Shown here piece by piece: positions 40,401-46,894 of a stretch of DNA of 64,000 nt (position 1 is the first letter of the stretch; every line of letters starts with the position of its first letter). The notes below the pieces were generated by a model that saw only the letters and a list, made by a program, of their open reading frames with translations, did not search any database and was not told where the DNA came from. The position numbers and the translations under genes are program-made. The DNA comes from Sinohyriopsis cumingii (Eukaryota; Mollusca; Bivalvia; Unionida; Unionidae). The stretch is from contig CM068842.1 of NCBI GenBank assembly GCA_028554795.2, positions 47,947,574-48,011,573 of the forward strand, in the 5' to 3' direction.

Positions 40401-42113
40401 AGTTTGCTTTGATCTCTTGGATAAGACAATCTGTTTACCTCTACCTCTAAATCCACCCTCGGATTTTCTGGAAATTTCTGCTGCATAATCTCTTTTGTCT
40501 GATTTAAGTCTAGGTTTTACCATCTCGAATTTGTAATCTACTTTGTTCTCTTCATCTTCCTCTTCCTCTGAGGCTGATGTCACTGAACTTTTACTATACA
40601 TAAATTGTCGGTGTGATGCTGATTTTCTTGCAGCCTTTGCAGCAAGATGTTTTCTAGAAGCGAAATCATATTGTCTAGGCCCTCCAACTGGCTTCATTTT
40701 TTGTGGCAAGTCAACTTTTTGTTTTTTGTAAGTTTCTGAGTGTCCTATGGAACTTAATTTTGTACTTTGATCTTGTCCTTGGTACATTCCTTTATATTTT
40801 TCAGCTTGTGTTGATGCTTTTTCCTTTGCAAACAACTCAGGTTCACAGATAGGTATTTGATTTGCTTCAGTTCTATTAGTTTTCAATCCTGGTTTTGGGT
40901 CCAAGATGAATGTGTCTTGTGCAAAATATTTCTGAGGTTCCAGATTTAGCTGAAGTTTAAAAGTATCAGATTTCTGTGGAGATAATGCCAAGTAGGTTGG
41001 GGAAGTAGGGCTGTAAGAAGGAGACGTTGGCTGGTAAGAGTGGGAAGGGGTCACATTCTTGTCCAAACTATCTAACAATGCAGGTTGATAAAATTTTATC
41101 ATTGGATGCATGTTTTCTTCTAAAGTGTTTTTTTCTGCCTCAACTGAGCTAGCCATAATTTCATGTGACTGGATGGTCTGATTTGAACTCTGAGATTTTA
41201 TCAAGAGCTGATGCACTTGCAGATTCGGCTGTTGAACTTGCAGATGCTGCTGCTGTTGCTGCTTCAACAGTTGACTTGCATCATTCATCTGATAATATTC
41301 AACACCATGCTCATCCTGTGCTGCCCCAAAAATGTCTTCGTGTCCAAACTGTGGGTTCATCACTGATACCGCATCAAAATCATTGTAGAGACCATCAACT
41401 GATGCTTGTCCATTCTCAGTTGGAAGCTGATCCGATGATGGAGCCAAAAAAGAGGGTACCTTTGGAGAAGAGACTGAGCATAGATGCCAAGCATTTGATG
41501 TATTGTTAGATAAATACCCTAGAGGAACAGCTGTGAACTGAGGAGCATCAGAATCATCAATTACTGTATCAACAGCAGGACCAATAGAATCTAACATTCT
41601 ATCTAACTCCATGTCCATGACGTCAGGGTTACCATCATAAGTATCAAATATGTTTTCCTGGGTGGGAACGTTTTCATCTTTTTGCCTTTCCAAAGATGGA
41701 ATGTCAACAGCCGTCCCACTGGGTGTCCTCTTTCCCATTTCTTCCATCTTCCTACCATTCTCAGAATCCACTTGGTCTGCTAAAACTTCTCCACTTCCGG
41801 TGTCAAAAATATCTTTTTCCATCTCTAGCTGACTAAATTTACTTGCTTTATCCAAACAAGAGGCCAGTTTATTTTCGTGTACTGTCTGGTGACAGGCAAT
41901 TGCCCATGAAGCCAGTTTACTCTTCATTCTCTTTCTGCCCTTTTCATGGGGACATTTTTCTCTGACAGCTTCTTCTTTATCAGGCTGGTAAAATGACTGG
42001 TGATCACCATCAGTTTCTACAGTAGAGAAAGAGGTCAGTTCCTCCTGAGGAATATGGTCAGGCATAAATATTTTCTCAATTTCCTGGCTGTGAATTTTTG
42101 GCTGGTTTGTATC
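25159..42113 (-). CDS. RS-rich nuclear-type protein with CTD-like heptads, 5' end missing
   Basis: Six minus-strand exons join with matching phases: 42113-39788, 36959-36920, 35190-35133, 28778-28679, 27576-27439 and 25496-25159. They total 3000 bases, or 999 residues plus stop. Residues below count from the start of the large exon. A glutamine-rich stretch lies at about 280-305. RNA polymerase II CTD-like heptads (YQPTSPSYSPTSPTY) lie at about 360-374. An acidic run (EEEEDEEN) is at about 515 and an RS/basic domain at about 550-760. The last ~240 residues are of ordinary complexity, with TYIDMCIPDKSIP, GQYWEVTTELCSALNLSLKD and a helical final exon ending NAILD. RS domains and CTD-like repeats point to a role in transcription-coupled RNA processing in the nucleus; that is inference. 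I do not recognise the family. No upstream exon or start codon was located between 42.1 and 49.9 kb; the first ATG in the large exon (42065) need not be the start. Confidence 0.85.
25620..26035. repeat. 25-bp minisatellite, ~16-17 copies, in last intron
   Basis: The unit is TTGTGATAGTAGAAGAGGGACATAG with TAT/TGT and CATAT/CATAG variants. Three adjacent 25-bp units make 75 bp, so long open frames on the minus strand recur as serine/tyrosine-rich peptides (SLFYYHNYVPLLLSQ). The longest, 231 codons ending at 25430, runs into the real terminal exon in the wrong frame. These frames are artefacts. The array starts about 120 bp upstream of the terminal acceptor. Confidence 0.95.
26036..27438. other. 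Intron of the RS gene, nothing else seen
   Basis: AT-rich intronic DNA between the terminal and preceding exons. No repeat family or second gene recognised. Confidence 0.6.
27439..27576 (-). CDS. RS gene, 138-bp exon (K/Q/R-rich linker)
   Basis: The acceptor that preserves frame is GGAGCAG (27577-27578). An AG six bases further upstream would bring in a stop. The donor is GTGAGT after CATG. It encodes EKSQRKTKQNARDQTNRQQD then KQKYPDGDIGVLKHVIEEDS and DLNICH. The first half looks like a charged, disordered linker. Phase is 1 in, 1 out. Confidence 0.8.
27621..28125. repeat. 50/53-bp minisatellite, ~10 copies, in RS gene intron
   Basis: The unit begins TTCTTACATGGCCCATGTTG and ends CACATGTCTTTAGCAGCCTA followed by TGAG. 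Shorter copies (50 bp) read TTTAGTAGATGAG. Long and short types are interspersed. It lies just upstream (in transcript sense) of the 138-bp exon. Confidence 0.92.
28679..28778 (-). CDS. RS gene, 100-bp exon
   Basis: The acceptor is ATTTTCAG and the donor GTAAGT. It encodes GQYWEVTTELCSALNLSLKD then TLAEMYTRGLYAF, an amphipathic helical-looking segment. Phase is 0 in, 1 out. Confidence 0.88.
29030..29790. repeat. Dispersed ~130-bp repeat family, third tandem run (intronic)
   Basis: About five diverged copies with CACCATTTTCATTTAGGACC, AGTCTTTTGGCAAAAACCCC and ATTTTCAAGATGGC. Same family as at 13.0, 19.1, 22.5 and 45.5 kb. Confidence 0.8.
29850..29945. repeat. 40-bp tandem repeat, 2.5 copies
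   Basis: The unit is AATCTTTTAAAATCATTCTT plus CTTAGAGACTGCCTGGTAAT; the third copy is partial. Confidence 0.85.
30000..30400. repeat. Dispersed family P, copies near 30.1 kb
   Basis: Two diverged ~180-200 bp copies with ACTTAACTTGGGTTAGTAAA, GCACAAAATGTATATCGCAC and AAGTTTGATGACTGGAA. Same family as the run at 33.4-34.5 kb. Confidence 0.55.
30500..32063. mobile_element. TA-flanked TIR element, Tc1/mariner-like, non-autonomous
   Basis: The left end reads CACCTCTCCCTCGATAATAC; the right end, reverse-complemented, reads CACCACTCCCTTAATAACTC. Imperfect inverted repeats of about 23 bp start with CA. TA dinucleotides flank both sides (30498-30499 and 32064-32065). TA target duplications and CA-starting ends are typical of the Tc1/mariner-pogo group; the ends resemble Tigger/pogo-like MITEs (inference). 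The interior has no transposase frame; the 81-codon frame at 30778-31023 has no recognised motif. It lies in an intron of the RS gene. Confidence 0.8.
32201..33397. mobile_element. TTAA-flanked TIR element, piggyBac-like MITE, 1197 bp
   Basis: Ends are perfect 13-bp inverted repeats CCCTTTACCTCAT (left at 32201-32213; right, reverse-complemented, from 33397). Each is immediately flanked by TTAA (32197-32200 and 33398-33401). TTAA duplication and ends beginning CCC are the signature of the piggyBac superfamily. No transposase remains, so it is non-autonomous. The interior is unusual here: richer in CpG (GGTCACGCGGCC, GGCGGCCGCGG) and built largely from a ~409-bp direct duplication. It includes AAAATGGCGGCCGCGG, which contains a YY1-type core. 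It sits 134 bp from the Tc1/mariner-like element. Confidence 0.88.
32496..33312. repeat. Two-copy ~409-bp direct duplication inside the TTAA element
   Basis: Copy one starts at ATTTCATTCAGTACATACAA (about 32497) and copy two at ATTTCATTCAGTACTTACGA (about 32906). Both run through GGTCACGCGGCCTCACTGAC, TTTTCCACATATAATAGATG and TTGCTTAACAGTTCACAGGC. Differences are scattered substitutions and small indels, so the duplication is not recent. Confidence 0.95.
33402..34535. repeat. Dispersed family P, tandem run of ~200-bp copies
   Basis: Five or so diverged copies carry GAAATATAGGTCACAGTGAC, CTACTTATGTGATA, GATGCATTCTCTCACCAACT and TTCATGAATCTTGGTATAAA. The TTAA element appears to have inserted in this family, because related sequence lies on its left side too (32080-32200). 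Confidence 0.7.
34535..34625. repeat. Dispersed element M, partial copy (34.5 kb)
   Basis: Shares TTATGTGCCGGCAGATCAGG and CTCTTAACAGATCCAGTTCT with element M copies at 17.0, 54.1 and 63.7 kb. It is cut off on the right by the SINE at 34626. Confidence 0.5.
34626..34945 (-). mobile_element. tRNA-derived SINE, family A (intronic)
   Basis: Minus orientation. The tRNA-like head is at the high end (complement of GGTTTGAACACATGACCTCC is the degraded box B region; ACCATTAAGGCCATCAGAGC is the box A region). The body shares GTCTGCAGTGTGGCAATTTA, GCACTGGGGCATCATGCTGC and CCAGTCCTAACACTAACCTC with the other family A copies. A TG-rich tail is at the low end. Confidence 0.88.
35133..35190 (-). CDS. RS gene, 58-bp exon
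   Basis: The acceptor is TTATTTCAG and the donor GTAAGT. An alternative donor six bases earlier (GTAAAT) keeps frame. It encodes WTRLTYIDMCIPDKSIPMVN, completing the split Trp codon. Phase is 2 in, 0 out. Confidence 0.85.
35361..35440. repeat. 26-bp tandem repeat, 3 copies
   Basis: The unit is GCTAAAAGTCTGTATCCATA followed by ATTATT. Confidence 0.9.
35750..35845. repeat. ~50-bp direct repeat, 2 copies
   Basis: TTTAAAGAYACATCAAATGA and ATGTTAAGAGTACCCTACCT are repeated twice in tandem. Confidence 0.85.
36590..36900. repeat. 'GACCTTTGA' dispersed family, degraded
   Basis: Two diverged ~130-bp copies with CTGACAATGACCTTTGAGCT, TGATTATGGTGCATGTAAC and CCCAGTAGTTCAAAAAGTTA. The segment resembles the families near 24.3-24.9 and 57.3-58.7 kb. 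Confidence 0.5.
36920..36959 (-). CDS. RS gene, 40-bp exon
   Basis: The acceptor is ATTTACAG and the donor GTAAGA. Phase is 1 in, 2 out. It encodes VRRVIDEKEKLQP and part of a Trp codon. It is too short to find without the splice signals, but phase agrees with both neighbours. Confidence 0.8.
37015..37341 (-). mobile_element. tRNA-derived SINE, family A, with 14-bp TSD
   Basis: 327 bp, minus orientation, the best-preserved copy. Read on the minus strand it starts with ACCGCTCAGGTGGCCTAGTG (box A region), then GGTTGTGGGTTCAATCCCCG (box B GGTTCAATCC). It ends in an (AC)n-rich tail. A perfect target-site duplication, TCAACATAAATTTG, is at 37001-37014 and 37342-37355. Open frames on both strands through it are shadows. 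It lies about 40 bp from the 40-bp RS-gene exon, inside the intron upstream of it. Confidence 0.95.
37557..37700. repeat. (AAT)n tract with element 3'-end-like sequence
   Basis: AATAATAATAATTTAATAAT and a further AAT run are followed by ACTTTATTTCATGAGAGCAA. This arrangement is typical of a retroelement 3' end with a simple-repeat tail. Boundaries and family are not determined. Confidence 0.5.
37701..39787. other. RS gene intron, nothing else supported
   Basis: Open frames at 37839-38174 and neighbours (plus strand) lack domains, splice context and consistent composition. Around 39.35-39.45 kb there are CAGGTTTGACAGGTGTGAGA and AGTTGACAGGTATG, small direct repeats. Confidence 0.5.
39788..42113 (-). 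CDS. RS gene, large exon (Q-rich, CTD-like, acidic, RS domain)
   Basis: 2326 bp, entering in phase 0 after the acceptor TTTTGTTCTAG and leaving in phase 1 at CATCCAG before GTAATATC. It encodes about 775 residues. Sixteen codons (DTNQPKIHSQEIEKIF) precede the first methionine, which argues for an upstream exon. Domains in order: an acidic and polar N-terminal half, a Q-rich tract, the CTD-like SYQPTSPSYSPTSPTY, conserved-looking QYDFASRKHLAAKAARKS, an acidic run, then RS/SR dipeptides interspersed with R-rich blocks. Reading on past 39788 gives about 24 intronic residues before a stop, which should not be included. Several open frames on the opposite strand are shadows of the low-complexity codons. 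Confidence 0.93.
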
Positions 42114-42149
42114 CTAGAACAAAATATAACAATCAAATTAGAGAATGTA

Positions 42150-42226
42150 ACAAGATGTGTGTCACAGATGCCCTCACCAATATGTTACAAAGATGTGTGT
42201 CACAGATGCCCTCACCAATATGTTAC
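42150..42226. repeat. 37-bp tandem repeat, 2 copies
   Basis: AAGATGTGTGTCACAGATGC and CCTCACCAATATGTTAC are repeated twice, about 40 bp upstream (in transcript sense) of the large RS exon acceptor. Confidence 0.9.
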
Positions 42227-42479
42227 AAAGGAAGGTCAAAGCTATGACTCAAACAAGACAATAACTGTTAAACAGTTCAAAAAAAAGTTGACCTATGTCT
42301 TCTTAATGTAGTCTTGTACCATATTTTTTGTTAAATAAATTTAAATTAAATTTGCAACTAACAGGATGTTATGTTATGTAATGTGTCTCCCCCATGTGAT
42401 TCAGTAGGAGTATACGACAAAAATTGCTTGAAATGATGTTGATAGTGAAATCTATGTAATTCAGTCAGGAAAGGCCACA

Positions 42480-44340
42480 TCTGATTACTGGCTTGAACAC
42501 TCAGTGTCAAATCCAAAGACTGATTGTTTAAACACTCAGTGTCAAATCCAATGACTGATTGTTTAAATACTCATTGTCAAATCCAATAACTGATTGTTTA
42601 AACACTAAGTGTCAAATCCAATGACTGATTGTTTAAATGCTCAGTGTTAAATCCAATAATAATAATAATGAGGACTTTGTATAATGCATAATCTTTAGAA
42701 GCTCTAAGCGCTTTACAACATTGGACAACACACAAGGACAAGATTACAAAAAACAAACACCATGAAATTAGAAAACAGAAAACATGCTGAAAATATTTAA
42801 GTTAAGTAAACATTAATAGGTCTTGAAGTCTGTTCATGCAATCTAAATAGGTGAGTTTTAAGGGTGCTCTTCAATGACTGACTGTTTAAACACTCGGTGT
42901 TAAATCCAATGATTGTTTAAAAGCTCACTGTCAAATCCAATGAATAATTGTTTAAACACTCAGTGTTAAATCCAATGACTGATTGTTTAAACAGTCAGTG
43001 TCAAATCCAATGACTGAATGTTTAAAAACTCAGTATCAAATCCAAAGATTTTTTAAACACTCAGTTTCACATCTAAAGAGTGATTGTTTAAACACTCAAT
43101 GTCAAACCCAATGCATGAATGTTTAAGTACTCACTGTCAAAACCACTGACTGATTTTTTAAACACTCAGTTTCACATCTAAAGAGTGATTGTTTAAACAC
43201 TCAGTGTCAAACCCAATGCATGAATGTTTAAGTACTCACTGTCAAAACCACTGATTGATTGTTTAAACACTCAGTTTCACATCTAAAGATTGTTTAAACA
43301 CTCAGTGTTAAATCCAATGACTGATTGTTTAAATGCTCAGTGTCAAATCCAATGACTGATTGTTTAAACAGCAGTGTCAAATCCAATGAATGATTGTTTA
43401 AACACTCAGTGTTAAATCCAATAACTGATTGTTTAAACACTCAGTGTCAAATCCAATGAATGATTGTTTAAACACTCACTTTCACATCTAAAGGGTGACT
43501 GTTTAAACACTCAGTGTCAAACCCAATAACTGATTGTTTAAATGCTCAGTGTCAAATCCAATGAATGATTGTTTAAACACTCAGTGTGTTAAATCCAATG
43601 ACTGATTGTTTAAACACTCAGTGTCAAATCCAATGAATGATTGTTTAAACACTCAGTTTCACATCTAAAGAGTGATTGTTTAAACACTCAGTGTCAAACC
43701 CAATGCATGAATGTTTAAGTACTCACTGTCAAAACCACTAACTGATTTTTTAAACACTCAGTTTCACATCTAAAGAGTGATTGTTTAAACACTCAGTGTC
43801 AAACCCAATGCATGAATGTTTAAGTACTCACTGTCAAAACCACTGACTGATTGTTTAAACACTCAGTTTCACATCTAAAGATTGTTTAAACACTCAGTGT
43901 TAAATCCAATGACTGATTGCTTAAATGCTCAGTGTCAAATCCAATGACTGATTGTTTAAACAGCAGTGTCAAATCCAATGAATGATTGTTTAAACAGTGT
44001 TAAATCCAATAACTGATTGTTTAAACACTCAGTGTCAAATCCAATGAATGATTGTTTAAACACTCAGTTTCACATCTAAAGAGTGACTGTTTAAACACTC
44101 AGTGTCAAATCCAACGAATGATTGTTTAAACACTCAGTGTGTTAAATCCAATGACTGATTGTTTAAACACTCAGTGTCAAATCCAATGAATGATTGTTTA
44201 AACACTCAGTTTCACATCTAAAGAGTGACTGTTTAAACATTCAGTGTCAAACCCAATGCATGAATGTTTTAGTACTCACTGTCAAAACCACTGACTGATT
44301 GTTTAAACAGTCACTCAGTTTTACATCTAATGATTGATGG
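42480..44340. repeat. 35-bp minisatellite rich in GTTTAAAC palindromes
   Basis: The unit is GACTGATTGTTTAAACACTC plus AGTGTCAAATCCAAT, about 45-50 copies including variants. Most copies carry the 8-bp palindrome GTTTAAAC. Variant monomers (TTTCACATCTAAAGAG; CAAACCCAATGCATGAATG; TTTAAGTACTCACTGTCAAA) occur in a fixed order that repeats several times, e.g. around 43.06, 43.16, 43.65 and 43.76 kb, so the array has higher-order structure. An inserted element interrupts it at 42652-42865. Confidence 0.95.
42652..42865. mobile_element. Short retroelement-like insertion splitting the 35-bp array
   Basis: About 210 bp of unrelated sequence (AATAATAATAATGAGGACTT, GCTCTAAGCGCTTTACAACA, GAAATTAGAAAACAGAAAAC) sits between otherwise contiguous 35-bp units. 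An inverted-orientation relative is at 46655-46890. The AAT-rich end suggests a retroposed tail. Family not assigned. Confidence 0.7.
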
Positions 44341-45489
44341 TGTTGAAATTATTTTACAAGACAATTCAAATAAAGTGACTTGCGTAGAGATATACCATGT
44401 TGGTGACTCAGACTAAGGTTTGGGCAGATTTGAACCCATACTCTTTTTCCTATGATTCTGGCATGTTATTCATATAGCAGCCTGGCTCCTGTCTGAACTA
44501 ATGCTAACATGGAAAGATGATCTACCACCATTTCATATTCAGCACACCATTCAATACTGCTGTACTTAAGGAAAGCATCACCTTACTATAATGGTGAAAG
44601 TTCAATGAAGTTTGTAACCATTTCCAAAACTAGCTACAATAAATGATTTGAACTGAGTCTGACCTTGACTTGCAGGAAGTACCGATGTACTGCTCCAGCT
44701 CACTACTGTTAAAAATGCATATTCAAGTAGCGGTCTTTTAGCAGAAACAGCCATTATACTTAGATTTATATTTTTCAGCTGTCTTTTTATATTAATATGC
44801 ATAACATGTTGTGTATTTAGAATTGTCTCATCTTTGAAATGTGCTATATCCTTCAGGCAGTGATTACTAGGCTCTATCCAAAATGGTCATCAATATAGGA
44901 GCCAAAATGGCCAGGGATATGTCTTAAAATACTCTGGGGCTGGATTAGACAAGTTTCTATATAACAACAAAGGATTTTTAAAACAAAAATATGTCTTCTC
45001 CCTCCCAACCATGACAACTAATGTCATTCAATGCTACTTCAGAGAAGAAAATGAAGAAAAGTCTAGCAAGGTAAATGAAATGATGATAGACTGAATCATC
45101 TTTTTTATTTTTATAAGATGTCATGGGAAGCAATACACTGAAACCAGTCTACAATGGACACACAATAGATCTGTTAAATTTGTGCTTTATGAACATTTTT
45201 GGTTTACACTGAGATTTTAAAAGATTATTAATGGGCAGACAGCTAATTCAATTCCCATAGAAAGTAACGATGATATCTGGCTGAATTACTAAACTTTCAC
45301 TGTAAGACCAGCAAAACATGATGGCATCCTATGAAAGCTCTATCCAAGAAGAAACTTTCAGAACAATGAAATAGTCTGCTGTGTGACTTGTTTTGAGAAA
45401 AATTTCTTTGTTGGTGCTAACCATAACAAGAGTCCCTCGTTGTGACTTAAGCTCTTTTTTCTGAAAAGAATTCCCAGGAATTCACAATA
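44341..45489. other. No gene supported
   Basis: A minus-strand segment near 44665-44710 (acceptor TTTTTAACAG, peptide SELEQYIGTSCKS, donor GTCAGA) was considered as an upstream exon of the RS gene. Its exit phase does not fit the phase-0 entry of the large exon. Nothing else seen. Confidence 0.4.
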
Positions 45490-45800
45490 AGACTATCAAT
45501 TCTTCATAAATGTTGAATGTTGAAACCATCTCTGATATCAGTGAGTGATAATATTTGCAAATTAGCTGTTGTGGCAACCATACTGGATACAAAATTGGCA
45601 CCATTTTCATTTAAATCAAACTAAACATACATCATGGCAGCCATACTAAATGTCTGTTTCATACCAATTTCACACGGACTAACTAAATATCATAGGAATT
45701 ATGTCGATGCAAACCCTATGTCAATATGACCATCAATTATAGAGGAGTAGTGATAACAAGATAGCAGCATGTCTGACAAATGCTGATATGAAAAGTGTGC
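45490..45800. repeat. Dispersed ~130-bp repeat family, fourth site
   Basis: Two diverged copies with GTGGCAACCATACTGGATAC, CACCATTTTCATTTAAATC and ATGACCATCAATTATAG. Confidence 0.7.
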
Positions 45801-46166
45801 ATATGGAGTGATTGCTTGCTTCTCCTTCTTTACAGATTTCAATTTTCAGCACTTTTGTGAGACCAAGTGGTCCCTTTTGGTATTAAAGAATTCCCAAGTT
45901 AAAAATTGTATCAATTATTCAAATAAGATTTTCCATTGACCATGTGCATCACTGTGCCTGGTGCAAAGAGAAGTCAGTCCAAATTAAAATCAGAAGCGAG
46001 GCAGCTGTTAGTACCATACAAATTAGTTAACCATGACAACTTGGGAATTCACTGTATTTCTATGTAGTAGCTAATCAAAACAAATGAATAATTAGAACAA
46101 AAAAACACATACATAAAAAGAAACTCCTATTGCATATTCATATTGTGAAACAGCACAAAAAGCAAA

Positions 46167-46305
46167 TCTGAACACAGCAAAATGTCTGTTGTCAGACACT
46201 TTTTTGTTATGATACATGTAATTGGTTAATCCAGTCTGAACACAACAAAATGTCTATTGTCAGACACTTTTTTTATTATGATACATGTATTTGGTTAGTC
46301 CAAAC
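46167..46305. repeat. 68-bp tandem repeat, 2 copies
   Basis: TCTGAACACAGCAAAATGTC and TGTTGTCAGACACTTTTTTG are repeated with a 68-bp period. Confidence 0.9.
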
Positions 46306-46435
46306 TCTGAATATATTGGCAGATACTTTATAATCAAAACTAGTTCATCAAAACTCCTTCAAAGGGAAGAAATCATGAATAGGGGAAGAGAGAAGAACAA
46401 TGCCAAATGACTGCTGAAGGATGACAGACTTATAA

Positions 46436-46655
46436 GATATATGCATACTCATTTTATAACAGGAACTGATGACTTTGTAACACCTCTCTGATAACCAATA
46501 TATAGGGTACATGCATACCAAATTTATAACAGGAACTGATGACTTTGTAACACCTCTCTGACAACCAATATATAGGGTATATGCTCACCTAATTTATAAC
46601 CAGCATTTGATGACTTTGTAACATCAATCTGACAACCAATACATAGGGTATCTAT
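46436..46655. repeat. 70-bp tandem repeat, 3 copies
   Basis: The unit contains TTTATAACAGGAACTGATGA, CTTTGTAACACCTCTCTGAT and AACCAATATATAGGGTA. Confidence 0.9.
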
Positions 46656-46890
46656 GGTTGTCCTCACTTATTTCGACTTCAAGAACAAACTTAAAGACCT
46701 AATAATGTTCCCTATGTTAAATATTTACAGCATGTTTTTATGTTTTCTAATTTCATGGTGGTTGATTTCTGTAATAATATCATTATATATGTTTTTTATA
46801 TATGTTATAGGTGTTGTCTAATGTTGTAAAGTGCTTAGAGCTTCTAAAGATTAGGTGCTATACAAAGACCTCATTATTATTATCTACATA
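46655..46890. mobile_element. Retroelement-like copy related to 42652-42865, opposite orientation
   Basis: Reverse complement relation: GTAAAGTGCTTAGAGCTTCT and AAGACCTCATTATTATTATC match TAGAAGCTCTAAGCGCTTTA and AATAATAATGAGGACTTT of the 42.7-kb copy. It abuts the 5'-truncated LINE. Confidence 0.7.
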
Positions 46891-46894
46891 CCTA

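Noticed and set aside
39889-41832. Plus-strand open frames over the RS exon
   Set aside because: Shadows of biased codons (AGA/TCT) in the minus-strand RS exon.
44665-44710. Upstream exon of the RS gene (SELEQYIGTSCKS)
   Set aside because: Exit phase is 2, whereas the large exon enters in phase 0; no other support.
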